NCBI RefSeq assembly: GCF_000739935.1
Contig: NZ_BBJU01000025.1
Location: forward strand, 62,001 to 126,000
Direction of reading: 5' to 3'
Source: Agrobacterium rubi TR3 = NBRC 13261
Lineage (GTDB): Bacteria > Pseudomonadota > Alphaproteobacteria > Rhizobiales > Rhizobiaceae
Length of the DNA: 64,000 nucleotides
The position numbers and the translations under genes are program-made. Under the pieces are notes generated by a model that did not search any database, was not told the DNA's origin, and saw only the letters and a list, made by a program, of their open reading frames with translations. Positions 53,830 through 62,931 of this stretch are shown here, in pieces (the stretch's first letter is position 1; every line of letters starts with the position of its first letter).

Positions 53830-54593
53830 TCAGTTATCTCCGCCACATCAGGGGTTTCCCAGCCCAAGTGCTGGCCACCATCGAGTGCGATCATTTGGCC
53901 GGTCATCGACGGTGTGTCATATAAAAATCGAACGGTCCGCCCGAACTCATCCGGGGTCGGCCCACGCTTTAATATAAGGGCGTCGATCTGTGCCTGAAAG
54001 TCCTCCGGCGCCTGTCTTGCACTTTTGAAGGAAGGACCGGGGCCAATGGCATTCACCCGCACCCGCGGCGCAAAGGCCTGTGCCATGGTTTTCGTCGCCG
54101 TCCACATGGCGGATTTCGACAGCGTATAGGAATAGAAGCGCGGCGTGAGTTTCAGCACGCGCTGATCGATGACATTGACGATGAGCCCGCAAGCAGTGTC
54201 GGGCAACTGTTTTACGAGAGCCGCGCCCAAAATGGAGGGCGCGCGGACGTGAACAGCAAAATGGGCATCGAATGCCGCAGAATCGAACTCTTCCAAACTG
54301 TCATGACGGAACACGGATGCGTTATTGACGAGGATTCCGATGGGTCCGAGCGCAGAATTTGCGCTCTCCATCAGTTTTTCCGTTGATTCCGTGTTTTCGA
54401 GGTCCGCCTGCACGACAGCCGCTTTTCCACCGTTTTGCCGTATTGTATTAGCGAATGCCTCTGCTTCGTCCAGCGAGGAGCGGGCATGCAGAGCAACCGC
54501 AAAGCCTTCTGCAGCAAGATATTCGGCTATGGCACGGCCCATGCGACGGGCAGCACCGGTAATCAAGACGGTTTTGGGTATATTCTCGTTCAA
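53826..54593 (-). CDS. SDR family oxidoreductase (pteridine-reductase-like)
   Basis: A 255-residue short-chain dehydrogenase with [17 protein letters not shown] (TGxxxxxG with Arg in place of Gly, as in pteridine reductases), VNNASVF, and catalytic YSYTLSK. The C-terminus reads [16 protein letters not shown]. It may reduce dihydropterins (FolM-like), but this is a guess from motifs. It is the first gene of the SDR-uvrC-pgsA-moaD-moaE run, overlapping uvrC by ATGA. Confidence 0.85.
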   Translation of the reverse strand: MNENIPKTVLITGAARRMGRAIAEYLAAEGFAVALHARSSLDEAEAFANTIRQNGGKAAVVQADLENTESTEKLMESANSALGPIGILVNNASVFRHDSLEEFDSAAFDAHFAVHVRAPSILGAALVKQLPDTACGLIVNVIDQRVLKLTPRFYSYTLSKSAMWTATKTMAQAFAPRVRVNAIGPGPSFKSARQAPEDFQAQIDALILKRGPTPDEFGRTVRFLYDTPSMTGQMIALDGGQHLGWETPDVAEITE

Positions 54594-54961
54594 AGCTGAC
54601 CTGCGTGCTGCTTACATGGATTTTGGCAGTCGATATAATGCGAAAATTCCAAGTTTGCCCATAGCGGCACCAAATTATACAGACTTATGCCCTGGCGATG
54701 CAGTTGAAGTAATTTTATTTAAATACATGTAAAGTTTGGATGTTCTTCAGTTAACGGCTCATTATCCTTAATAGATTTTTGTGTCATTTTAGCAACGTCC
54801 AATTTCCGTCACGGCGCTGCCCCAATCAATTCACATTTTGGCTGTGTGATCTCCTCAATCACCCATCATTTTGATTGTCAGACGGGCAGGGAACCAACTG
54901 ATTTACACCGCGTTTGGGAACGAGTGTTTGAGCACCCCGCGGGTTTGAAAAGGAGAATAGC
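54594..54961. promoter_or_regulatory. Promoter and leader region of the Omp25-like gene
   Basis: These 368 bases are AT-rich in the first two-thirds and hold no gene I can support; a short frame reaching 54732 is a shadow of the SDR end. They must contain divergent promoters for the SDR operon and the porin-like gene. AAAAGGAGAATAGC just before the ATG is a strong ribosome site. A leader of 100 bases or more is likely for a highly expressed surface protein. Confidence 0.45.
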
Positions 54962-55621
54962 ATGCGTACTATCGTTGCAACACTAATGGCGACCACAATG
55001 GCAGCTGCGGCATTTTCGGCAGCAAAGGCAGCCGACGCTGTAAACGAAGTGCCGCAGGCACCCGTCGCTTACGAGCAGCCAGCACCGATCAGCAACTGGT
55101 CTGGCGCATACCTCGGTGCGACTGCCAACTACGACTGGGGTCGTTTCACCGGCAATGGCGGCGATCGTGATGCCGACGGCTTCGGCGGCGGTCTCTACGG
55201 CGGTTACAACTTCCAGAGCGGCCAGCTGGTCTACGGTGCAGAAGCTGACGTTAACCTCGGCGACGAGAAGGGTTCTGCTGGTACAGGTCCTCTGGGCGAA
55301 GATCTTCGCGGCAAGCAGGGCGTCAATGGCTCCATCCGTGCCCGCGTCGGTTACGACATGAACCCGTTCCTGCTCTACGGTACAGGTGGTCTTGCGATCT
55401 CTGACAACAAGGTCAGCAACTCTACATCCAGCGACAGCGCAACAGCACTCGGCTACACAGTTGGTGCTGGCGTTGAAGCCATGGTGACCAACAACATCAC
55501 AGCTCGCGTCGAATATCGCTACAGCGATTACCAGAACAAGGACTTCGCACTCGACACAGGAACCGTATCTCGCGGCTTCGACGATCATAGCGTGAAGGCC
55601 GGTATCGGCGTAAAGTTCTAA
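54962..55621 (+). CDS. Omp25/RopB-like outer membrane beta-barrel protein
   Basis: The 219-residue protein has a signal peptide (cleavage likely after AAKA near residue 23). The family pattern follows: NWSGAYLGATANYDWG, GGGLYGGYNFQSGQLVYGAEADV, SIRARVGYDMNPFLLYGTGGLAI, and a C-terminal strand ending in Phe (DHSVKAGIGVKF). This is the eight-stranded porin-like family abundant in Rhizobiales (Omp25/Omp31 of Brucella, RopB of Rhizobium). It probably stabilises the envelope. It is monocistronic with a strong terminator. Confidence 0.93.
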   Translation: MRTIVATLMATTMAAAAFSAAKAADAVNEVPQAPVAYEQPAPISNWSGAYLGATANYDWGRFTGNGGDRDADGFGGGLYGGYNFQSGQLVYGAEADVNLGDEKGSAGTGPLGEDLRGKQGVNGSIRARVGYDMNPFLLYGTGGLAISDNKVSNSTSSDSATALGYTVGAGVEAMVTNNITARVEYRYSDYQNKDFALDTGTVSRGFDDHSVKAGIGVKF

Positions 55622-55641
55622 TCCTTAAACGGATTGAATCG

Positions 55642-55670
55642 AAAAAGCCGGGGTTTTGCCCCGGCTTTTT
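55642..55670 (+). terminator. Intrinsic terminator for the Omp25-like gene
   Basis: A perfect 12-bp stem AAAAAGCCGGGG/CCCCGGCTTTTT (55642-55653 with 55659-55670), TTTTG loop and following T run. The reverse strand also has a T run, so it can serve the convergent GST gene. Confidence 0.95.
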
Positions 55671-55724
55671 TGTGTCCGTTATCGAAAGACACGCAACTTT
55701 CGCCGCGTGTCCGATTGGGGTGGA

Positions 55725-56321
55725 TCAGGCTGAAGCTTTCATCTCGGCGTAATCCTTGAAGTGTTTTCCGAATGTCTCGGGCCACTCTGCCAAGGTTTTT
55801 CGACCGTCGGCCCACTCGCCTGCGAACCGTAGATCGAGATAGCTGATCAAGGCTGCGAGCGCGAAGTGACCGCCATGCAGCTTCTTGCCGGTCTTTGGCA
55901 GGTTGGCGTTCAGGTAATCCAGCCCTCTGACGACCTTGGACCATTGCTTGTCGATCCACGGCTGGTGGACCTTTTCGTCCGGGCGCGAGCGGCGTTCGTA
56001 AACGATGGCGAGAAGGCAATCCGTGATTCCGTCACACAGCGCCTCCAGCACCTCGGCATCCGTGCGCTTTTGATCCTTTTTCGGATAAAGCTTATGGCCG
56101 GATACCCTGTTCAGATAATGCATGATGGCAACGCTGTCATAGACCGAACCGCCGTCGTCCAGCAGCAGAACCGGGATTTTGCCGAGTGGGTTGTTGTCCA
56201 TCAGCGAGGCCGGTTCGGCATTCGTGTCGACGCGGATCGCCTTGACGTCGAGGCCGAGATAGCGAGATGCCATGCGGACTTTCGCGGAATAGGGGGAGGC
56301 GGGTGAATAAAGCAATTCCAT
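55725..56321 (-). CDS. Glutathione S-transferase family protein
   Basis: A 198-residue GST starting MELLYSPASPYSAKVRMASRYL, with NNPLGKIPVLLLDDG (cis-Pro) and VYDSVAIMHYLN (the Glu/Asp-Ser glutathione contact). A C-terminal helical domain contains FALAALISYLDLRFAG. It resembles YibF/GstB-type proteins. Substrate unknown. It follows the RNase T2 gene by 18 bases on the same strand, so the two are probably cotranscribed. Confidence 0.9.
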   Translation of the reverse strand: MELLYSPASPYSAKVRMASRYLGLDVKAIRVDTNAEPASLMDNNPLGKIPVLLLDDGGSVYDSVAIMHYLNRVSGHKLYPKKDQKRTDAEVLEALCDGITDCLLAIVYERRSRPDEKVHQPWIDKQWSKVVRGLDYLNANLPKTGKKLHGGHFALAALISYLDLRFAGEWADGRKTLAEWPETFGKHFKDYAEMKASA

Positions 56322-56339
56322 AATATTGACCTCTGATGT

Positions 56340-57074
56340 TTAACGGATGGGAATGATGTCTGCGGCGGTTGACCGGCAACCTCTGCGGTCGACCTGTGGG
56401 CAGGTGCGGAAGCTGAGATCCTTGTTCATGCAGATGCGCACCTCCTCCAGCTTCGGCCCATCACAGCTGATGGCGATGCCCTGCTTTGTGAGGGCAGGAT
56501 TGACGGAAATGAAGGCGCTTTCGATGGCGTCGGCGGACAGTGTACGGGGTGCAGAACCCGAAGCAATGTCCTTAGGCAAGGTCACACGTTGATAGGCCGC
56601 GCGGGTGGTGTCGAGATATTCGGCCTGTGACAGCCCACTGCAGGTTCCATGTTTGCGCCATTGGTGGCCGATAAGGCCCATCGACGGCATGATGTCGAAC
56701 ATGCCTCGACCAAGCGCATCCAGCACCCGTTCGTTGCGATCCTTGCCACAAAATTCCGGATAGTCGTTGTCGTTCTGCGGCCACAGGCCGTGGACGACGA
56801 ACCCATATTTGCGATCGGTCCCGCACTGCTGGCGGCTGTTGCGTCCGGCATCGCTGGCGCAAAACGCTGGAGACCACGACAGCGACAAGACGTAAAAATC
56901 AAATCCTGAGCCTAGCCGGCGGGGCGCGGTGCCAGCAGGCGTGGTCGTCGGCGAGCCGGTTTGTGTGGTTTCCGGTCGTTCAGGTGCATTTTGTAACGGC
57001 TGGCCAAACGTCATCCAGCCCGCTGCGGCAAGCGAAAGTGCGGCCAGCGCGATAAAACCGGCATATTGTTTCAT
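56340..57074 (-). CDS. RNase T2 family ribonuclease
   Basis: The 244-residue protein has an N-terminal hydrophobic signal or anchor (residues 5-22) and a Pro/Thr-rich linker. The T2 domain follows, with catalytic CAS1 FVVHGLWPQ and CAS2 GHQWRKHGTC (His-Gln/Glu-His). It would degrade RNA in the periplasm (RNase I type). Start MKQYAGFIAL at 57074 is chosen; a TTG 27 bases upstream is possible. It lies upstream of the GST gene and divergent from the UPF0104 gene. Confidence 0.92.
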   Translation of the reverse strand: MKQYAGFIALAALSLAAAGWMTFGQPLQNAPERPETTQTGSPTTTPAGTAPRRLGSGFDFYVLSLSWSPAFCASDAGRNSRQQCGTDRKYGFVVHGLWPQNDNDYPEFCGKDRNERVLDALGRGMFDIMPSMGLIGHQWRKHGTCSGLSQAEYLDTTRAAYQRVTLPKDIASGSAPRTLSADAIESAFISVNPALTKQGIAISCDGPKLEEVRICMNKDLSFRTCPQVDRRGCRSTAADIIPIR

Positions 57075-57186
57075 CGGGCGAACTGTCTTTCTGCGCAGCA
57101 ATGACGAAGTCTTGATCGGTAAGGGGTTTTATACCATCTCGCCCGCGTGGCAAACAGGCCAGCAAAAAATGAAACAAAGCCACAGT

Positions 57187-57219
57187 CTTAGTTGTCACAA
57201 TGCTTGCATAACGACTAAG
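57187..57219. promoter_or_regulatory. Dyad between RNase T2 and UPF0104 genes
   Basis: CTTAGTTGT (57187-57195) and ACGACTAAG (57211-57219) pair at 8 of 9 positions around 15 bases. They lie 60-90 bases upstream of the UPF0104 ATG in the divergent gap. It could be an operator or a leader hairpin. Confidence 0.35.
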
Positions 57220-57278
57220 CTCTACGAATCCGTCAGACGCCACGCTGCCGGAAAGGGAGAATATCCGGGCATGTACGC

Positions 57279-58235
57279 ATGAAATGGAAGAAATACATCT
57301 GGCCTGTCGTCGGGGTGGCAACCATCGGTTTTTCCGTATGGCTTCTTTACAAGGAACTGCGACATCTTTCGCTGGATGACGTCTGGGGCAGTCTTGTCGC
57401 CATCAATCCGCATCACTGGCTCATGTCCGGGCTTTGCACACTCATCGCCTACGCCGCCCTGGCTGGATATGACCGCATCGCGCTTCAACATCTCAAGCGC
57501 AAGGTCGGCTGGGTTTTCATCACGCTGACGTCGTTCACAACCTATGCCCTATCGCACAATGTCGGCGCCTCGGTGTTTTCAGGGGCGGTTGTGCGCTACC
57601 GGGCCTATACGTCGAAAGGCTTGAGCGTTTCGGAAATCGGCGTGCTCGTGGCGCTGTGCTCCTTCACTTTCGCCATCGGCACCATCATGCTCATTGGCCT
57701 TGTACTGGTCTATGAGCCCGATATTACCGAGCGCTTCGTCGATATTTTGCCGGTGGAAGCATCCAGAACGACTGGCTTCATTCTGCTCGCCATCGTCGGA
57801 TTGTACGTCATCGGCAGCCTGATGAAGCTGCGGCCTTTGAAAATCGGCTCTTTTACGCTGTTTTACCCAGTGCCGCGCCTCGTCATTCAGCAATTGGTGA
57901 TCGGCCCCATCGAACTGCTGGGCGCTGCGGGCATCATCTACTTTGCACTGCCGGAGGCGGGAAATCCCGGCTTCATGGTCATCCTCGGCATTTTTCTGGT
58001 GTCGTTTTCAGCAGCCCTGATTTCCCACGCCCCTGGCGGGCTGGGTGTGCTGGAATTGGTCTTCGTTACCGGCCTGCCGGATATGAACCCGGCAGATGTC
58101 ATTGCTGCCCTTCTGGTCTTCCGCCTGTTCTACCTCATCATTCCCTTCATCTTTGGCCTTTTCATCATTCTCTTTTTCGAGAGATCACAACTGGCTGTGG
58201 CCGAACGAAACGAGCGTCGCGCGGAGGGGAGATAG
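57279..58235 (+). CDS. UPF0104 / YbhN-like multi-pass membrane protein
   Basis: A 318-residue inner-membrane protein with about eight hydrophobic segments. The family pattern includes TSFTTYALSHNVGASVFSGAVVRYRAY near residue 95 and ISHAPGGLGVLELVFV near 248. This is the flippase-like domain also found in MprF/AglD proteins. A role in lipid or isoprenoid handling is possible but unproven; E. coli YbhN has the same fold. It is convergent with rlmJ, stop codons directly adjacent. Confidence 0.85.
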   Translation: MKWKKYIWPVVGVATIGFSVWLLYKELRHLSLDDVWGSLVAINPHHWLMSGLCTLIAYAALAGYDRIALQHLKRKVGWVFITLTSFTTYALSHNVGASVFSGAVVRYRAYTSKGLSVSEIGVLVALCSFTFAIGTIMLIGLVLVYEPDITERFVDILPVEASRTTGFILLAIVGLYVIGSLMKLRPLKIGSFTLFYPVPRLVIQQLVIGPIELLGAAGIIYFALPEAGNPGFMVILGIFLVSFSAALISHAPGGLGVLELVFVTGLPDMNPADVIAALLVFRLFYLIIPFIFGLFIILFFERSQLAVAERNERRAEGR

Positions 58236-58248
58236 CTACTCTCCGCGC
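58219..58248. terminator. Hairpin spanning the convergent UPF0104/rlmJ stops
   Basis: GCGCGGAG (58219-58226) and CTCCGCGC (58241-58248) form a perfect 8-bp stem across both stop codons, which abut at 58235/58236. There is no T tract, so this may act as a weak bidirectional barrier instead of a classic terminator. Confidence 0.45.
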
Positions 58249-59081
58249 AACCAGAATGCCCGCTGCGACGCATAACGATCTTGCGCCATAATGGTTTTCA
58301 GCACCGGCATGATCGTGTGCAGCTCATCCTTCAGCGTAAAGGGCGGGTTGACGATGATGAGGCCGGAGCCGCTGAGGCCTTCCAGCCGATCGCTGCGCAC
58401 CGACAATTCCGCGCAGAGCATTTTCGGTATGTCATAGGATTGCAGCAGCTCGTGAAAATCCTTGATCGGCGCGCCCTTTTTCAGCGGATACCACAGACAA
58501 TAGGTGCCCGTTGAAAAGCGGCGATAGGCCTTGTGAAAGCCTTCTGCCATGCGCTGATATTCATTCTCTTGTTCAAACGGTGGATCGACCAGCACAAGGC
58601 CACGCTTCTCCTTTGGCGGCAAATGCGCGCCCAGCGAAAGCCAGCCATCCAGTTCCGTCACGCGGGCCTGATAATCACCCTCGAAAAGGCGTGCCAGCGC
58701 CCGATAATCATCCGGGTGAAGCTCCATGGCGGAAAGCCGATCCTGCGGCCGAAACAGCATGCGTGCGAGCTTAGGTGAGCCAGGATAATATTGAAGGCCC
58801 CCCTCCGGGTTCAGCTCCCGCACCGCTGTCAGATAGGGCTCCAGGAGATCAGCGACCGCAGGCGGCAGGTCTGCCTCCAGAAGCTTGCCGATGCCGGTCT
58901 GCCATTCGCCGGTCTTTTGCGCCTCGTCGGACGACAGGTCGTAGAGACCGATGCCGGCATGCGTGTCCAGCACCCGGAAGGCTTTGTCCTTGTTCTGAAG
59001 ATAGCGAACGAGACGCGCCATGACGGCGTGTTTGAGAACATCGGCAAAGTTGCCTGCGTGATAAATATGCCGATAGTTCAT
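58236..59081 (-). CDS. rlmJ: 23S rRNA (adenine(2030)-N(6))-methyltransferase
   Basis: RlmJ methylates A2030 of 23S rRNA. The 281-residue protein begins MNYRHIYHAGNFADVLKHAV, the diagnostic N-terminus. It has LDTHAGIGLYDL (SAM site), YPGSPKLARMLFRPQDRLSAMELHPDDY, and the N6-adenine motif LVDPPFEQENEY (DPPF). Length matches the family. It is divergent from the molybdopterin oxidoreductase gene, with 83 bases between. Confidence 0.95.
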   Translation of the reverse strand: MNYRHIYHAGNFADVLKHAVMARLVRYLQNKDKAFRVLDTHAGIGLYDLSSDEAQKTGEWQTGIGKLLEADLPPAVADLLEPYLTAVRELNPEGGLQYYPGSPKLARMLFRPQDRLSAMELHPDDYRALARLFEGDYQARVTELDGWLSLGAHLPPKEKRGLVLVDPPFEQENEYQRMAEGFHKAYRRFSTGTYCLWYPLKKGAPIKDFHELLQSYDIPKMLCAELSVRSDRLEGLSGSGLIIVNPPFTLKDELHTIMPVLKTIMAQDRYASQRAFWLRGE

Positions 59082-59164
59082 GCGCGCCGATGCCTTTTAT
59101 GAATATTCTTGATGGTCGTCACTTGGCCCTTTTGGCCGCATTGCCTTTGCAATATACAAAAGTC

Positions 59165-61297
59165 ATGAATGATGCGACCCCGATTTCCGCCAAAGCCGTG
59201 ACTGGTGCTGTCAGCATCGGCCACACCGTCTGTCCCCACGACTGTCCAAGCGCCTGCGCGCTGGAAGTCGACATCAACGCGGATGGCCGGATTGGCCGTG
59301 TGCGCGGAGCCAATGCCAACACCTACACGGCTGGTGTCATCTGCGCCAAGGTGGCGCGCTACGCCGAGCGTATTTATCATCCGGGCCGGTTGCTGACGCC
59401 GAAGCGTCGCAAGGGTGCCAAAGGGGCGGGCGACTGGCAAGAGATCGACTGGGATGCCGCTCTCGATGAAGTCGCCAATGCCTTCGTCAAGGTTGAAGCC
59501 AAGCATGGTGCCGAGGCCATCTGGCCCTATTTCTACGCCGGGACCATGGGGCAAGTGCAGCGCGACAGCATCGAACGACTTCGCCACGCCAAGAAATATT
59601 CCGGCTTCTTCGGCTCCATCTGCACCAACATGGCCTGGACGGGTTACGTCATGGGCACGGGCGCTCTGCGCGGACCCGACCCGCGGGAGATGGCGAGGGC
59701 GGATGTGGTGGTGATCTGGGGCACCAATGCCGTTGCCACCCAAGTCAATGTCATGACCCACGCGATCCGCGCCCGAAAAGAGCGCGGTGCAAAAATCGTG
59801 GTCGTGGATATCTACGACAACCCGACGATGAAGCAGGCGGATATGAAGCTGATCGTGCGGCCCGGCACGGATGCAGCCCTTGCCTGCGCCGTCATGCACA
59901 TCGCTTTCCGCGATGGTTATGCCGACCGCGCCTATATGGCGAAATTCGCGGATGATCCTGCTGGTCTCGAAGCGCATCTTGCGCCAAAGACACCGCAATG
60001 GGCCTCGGATATCACCGGTCTGTCGGTGGAAGAGATCGAGGCCTTCGCTCAGCTGGTCGGCACCACAAACAAGAGCTTTTTCCGTCTCGGCTACGGTTTC
60101 GCCCGCCAGCGCAACGGGGCGGTTGCCATGCATGCGGCGCTGTCTATCTCCACCGTGCTGGGCTCATGGCAATATGAGGGCGGCGGTGCGTTTCACAACA
60201 ATGGCGACATCTTCCGGCTCAACAAGGCGGAGCTGATGGGCACGGCCTATGCCGACCCAAATGTGCGCCAGCTCGACCAATCGCAGATCGGTCGTGTGCT
60301 GACCGGCGACGCCGAGGCTCTGCGTTACGGAGGGCCGGTAACGGCACTGCTGATCCAGAACACCAACCCGGTCAATGTTTGCCCGGAGCAGCGGCTTGTG
60401 AAGCAGGGTTTCCTGCGCGATGACCTGTTCGTTGCCGTGCATGAGCAGTTCATGACGGAGACGGCTGAAGTTGCCGATATCGTGTTGCCCGCCACCATGT
60501 TCCTCGAACATGACGATATCTACCGCGCCGGTGGTCAGAACCACATTCTGCTCGGCCCAAAACTGGTGGAGCCGCCGGACACCGTTCGCACCAACCTCTT
60601 CGTTATCGAGGAACTGGCCAAGCGCCTCGGTGTGGCTGACATGCCGGGCTTCGGCATGACGGAGCGCGAGCATATCGATCTCATTCTCGGCCCCGGCGGT
60701 TGGGGTGATTTCGACAGCCTTGCCGAAGAAAAATGGATCGATGCGCAGCCGCCGTTCGAGGTCGCGCATTATCTCGAAGGCTTCGGATATGCGGACGGTA
60801 AATTCCGCTTTAGCCCGGATTGGCAGAGCGGCCCGTCACCCAACAAACCGCCGAAGAATGTGCCTGTGATGGGGCCGGTGGCGGAGCTACCGAAATTCCC
60901 GGATCAGGTCGATGTCATCGAAGTGGCCGATGCCGAGTATCCATTCCGGCTGGCGACATCGCCCGCCCGCAACTTCCTGAACTCCACCTTCGCAGAGACG
61001 AAGACATCGGTTCAGAAAGAAGGACGCCCGGAGCTGATGATCTGTCCCGCCGATGCCACGCGTCTTGGTATCGGCGACGGAGATATCGTGCGCATCGGAA
61101 ATCAGCGGGGCGCGCTCCGCATACATGTGAAGATCGTCGAGGGTGCGAGGGCAGGTGTTCTCATCGCTGAGGGATTGTGGCCCAACAAAGCGCATCTGGA
61201 TGGCGAAGGCATTAATGTGCTGACGGGTGGCGACGCGGTTGCCCCGTATGGAGGCGCAGCTTTTCACGACAACAAGGTTTGGCTTCAAGGGCAATAG
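59165..61297 (+). CDS. Molybdopterin-dependent oxidoreductase
   Basis: A 710-residue DMSO-reductase-superfamily protein with an N-terminal iron-sulfur motif, HTVCPHDCPSACALEV followed by CAKVARY, giving four Cys for a 4Fe-4S cluster. The bis-MGD domains follow (FYAGTMGQVQRDS, GSICTNMAW, VVIWGTNAVATQVN), and a C-terminal molydopterin-binding domain ends GGAAFHDN. No Tat signal is evident, so it may be cytoplasmic. The substrate is unknown and no redox partner is adjacent. ATG at 59165 is preferred; the frame is open to 59090. Confidence 0.88.
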   Translation: MNDATPISAKAVTGAVSIGHTVCPHDCPSACALEVDINADGRIGRVRGANANTYTAGVICAKVARYAERIYHPGRLLTPKRRKGAKGAGDWQEIDWDAALDEVANAFVKVEAKHGAEAIWPYFYAGTMGQVQRDSIERLRHAKKYSGFFGSICTNMAWTGYVMGTGALRGPDPREMARADVVVIWGTNAVATQVNVMTHAIRARKERGAKIVVVDIYDNPTMKQADMKLIVRPGTDAALACAVMHIAFRDGYADRAYMAKFADDPAGLEAHLAPKTPQWASDITGLSVEEIEAFAQLVGTTNKSFFRLGYGFARQRNGAVAMHAALSISTVLGSWQYEGGGAFHNNGDIFRLNKAELMGTAYADPNVRQLDQSQIGRVLTGDAEALRYGGPVTALLIQNTNPVNVCPEQRLVKQGFLRDDLFVAVHEQFMTETAEVADIVLPATMFLEHDDIYRAGGQNHILLGPKLVEPPDTVRTNLFVIEELAKRLGVADMPGFGMTEREHIDLILGPGGWGDFDSLAEEKWIDAQPPFEVAHYLEGFGYADGKFRFSPDWQSGPSPNKPPKNVPVMGPVAELPKFPDQVDVIEVADAEYPFRLATSPARNFLNSTFAETKTSVQKEGRPELMICPADATRLGIGDGDIVRIGNQRGALRIHVKIVEGARAGVLIAEGLWPNKAHLDGEGINVLTGGDAVAPYGGAAFHDNKVWLQGQ

Positions 61298-61308
61298 CAG
61301 GATTTGGA

Positions 61309-61905
61309 ATGCAGAAATTTGACGACGTAAAAATTGAAATTCTTAACGACGAAACACTTTCAAAAAACTGGTACCACCTTCGCAACATCACCTACAATTA
61401 CACCAACTCCAAGGGTGAAACCAAAACGCTGAAGCGCGAAGCTTATGATCGCGGCAACGGCGCAACCATTCTGCTCTACGATCCGAAAATCGATAGCGTG
61501 ATTCTGGTTCGCCAATTTCGCGTGCCGACCTATGTCAACGGCTATCACGGCTGGTTGCTGGAAACGCCCGCAGGCCTGCTGGACGGAGACAACCCGGCAG
61601 ACGCCATCGCCCGCGAGGTGATGGAAGAAACGGGCTATAAGCTGCGCGACACGCGCTTCCTGTTCAAGTCCTTCATGTCGCCGGGTTCGGTCACGGAAGT
61701 GCTGCACTTCTTCGCGGCGATTGTCGACGCCTCTGACAAGGTGGAGGAGGGCGGCGGTGCGGTGCATGAAGACGAAGACATCGAGGTCGTTGTGCTTCCG
61801 CTGTCGGACGCCATGAAGATGATTGAGGACGGTGACATTTGCGACGGCAAGACCATCATGCTGCTGCAATGGGCTGCCCTGAACAAGGCCGCTCTCACAG
61901 CCTGA
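61309..61905 (+). CDS. NudK-like Nudix hydrolase
   Basis: The 198-residue protein resembles E. coli NudK (GDP-mannose hydrolase), recalled from its sequence: WYHLRNITYNY, REAYDRGNGATILLYD, VILVRQFRVPTYVNG, SPGSVTEVLHFF, DEDIEVV and DGKTIMLLQW. The Nudix box core REVMEETG is intact, but its first Glu (GX5E) is Asn here (GLLDGDN). ATG at 61309 follows AGGA and gives the family N-terminus. A second related gene follows by 14 bases. Confidence 0.9.
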   Translation: MQKFDDVKIEILNDETLSKNWYHLRNITYNYTNSKGETKTLKREAYDRGNGATILLYDPKIDSVILVRQFRVPTYVNGYHGWLLETPAGLLDGDNPADAIAREVMEETGYKLRDTRFLFKSFMSPGSVTEVLHFFAAIVDASDKVEEGGGAVHEDEDIEVVVLPLSDAMKMIEDGDICDGKTIMLLQWAALNKAALTA

Positions 61906-61919
61906 AAATGGAGTTTCAG

Positions 61920-62531
61920 ATGAACGATCAGCCGAAATTGTCAGTGACTGAGGATGAGGGCCGCGTGCGGCTCATTACGAAGGAAACAGTCTGGAAGCGT
62001 TTCGTTCATCTGCAAACACTCGTCTTCGACCAGACGATGGCGGACGGGCGGGTCGTCCGTCTGAACCGCGAAGTGCACGACCACGGAAGTGCCGCAGCAA
62101 TTTTGCTGTTCGATGCCGATAAGGATGCCGTCGTTCTGGTCCGCCAATTTCGGCCTGGAGCCTTCGTCAACGGTGATCCGAGTTTCATGATTGAGGTCCC
62201 GGCAGGTCTGACCGATGGAGACCATCCCGACGAAGCGATCCGCCGCGAAGCGATGGAAGAAACCGGCTACGCCGTCCAAGAGGTGCAATATCTTTTCGAC
62301 ATCTATGCCAGCCCCGGCACATTGACGGAGAAGATCGGTCTCTTTTACGCGCGGATCGATCTGGACGAAAAAGCGGGCGAAGGCGGCGGCCTTGAGACGG
62401 AAGGTGAAGATATCGAAGTCATCTCGGTGCCGCTCGATAAGGCCTTCTCTATGATCGCCACCGGCGAAATTACCGACGCCAAGACAATCATTTTGCTGCA
62501 ATGGGCAATGCTGAATCGCAAACTCCTGTGA
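61920..62531 (+). CDS. Second NudK-like Nudix hydrolase (tandem paralogue)
   Basis: This 203-residue protein is a diverged copy of its upstream neighbour: REVHDHGSAAAILLFD, VVLVRQFRPGAFVNGD, EVPAGLTDGDHP, REAMEETGYAV, SPGTLTEKIGLFYA, GEDIEVISVPL and DAKTIILLQWAML. The GX5E Glu is His here. ATG at 61920 has GGAG seven bases upstream; ATG at 61908 and the longer frame are less likely. The two probably differ in substrate (GDP-mannose versus ADP-ribose or other). Confidence 0.88.
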   Translation: MNDQPKLSVTEDEGRVRLITKETVWKRFVHLQTLVFDQTMADGRVVRLNREVHDHGSAAAILLFDADKDAVVLVRQFRPGAFVNGDPSFMIEVPAGLTDGDHPDEAIRREAMEETGYAVQEVQYLFDIYASPGTLTEKIGLFYARIDLDEKAGEGGGLETEGEDIEVISVPLDKAFSMIATGEITDAKTIILLQWAMLNRKLL

Positions 62532-62533
62532 GA

Positions 62534-62931
62534 TCAGCTGAATGCCAGCCCCTCTGATGCGGCAGCCGTCGCCAGTTTCTTGTCGTTGGTTGCCAGGGGA
62601 AGAGAGCGAGACGTGGCGAGGGCGAGATATGCCGCGTCGTAGGCGGACAGTGAGTGCTTCTGAGCCAATCGCATGATGGTCACGTGATCTCCGCCGCTAA
62701 CCAAAATCAGTGGCAGACCGGTGAAGCGCAAAAGGATGGAGAACACCGCCTCTTGATCGATACGTTTTCGTCGCTCTGCGGAGAGCAGTATGTTTCGAAA
62801 CTCGTGCGAAAGAAGATCCGGTGCAATGCAATCCTCATGCTCCAGTCGTGCCATGGCCGCATCGGCGATACCAGATGTTTCGTTGGGCAGAAACCACGCT
62901 GCGACCACAGACGCATCGACAACGAACGGCA

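Noticed and set aside
59078-60133. 351-residue minus-strand frame
   Set aside because: It lies antisense to the molybdopterin oxidoreductase gene, which has clear motifs. No protein-like motif or ribosome site supports the reverse frame.
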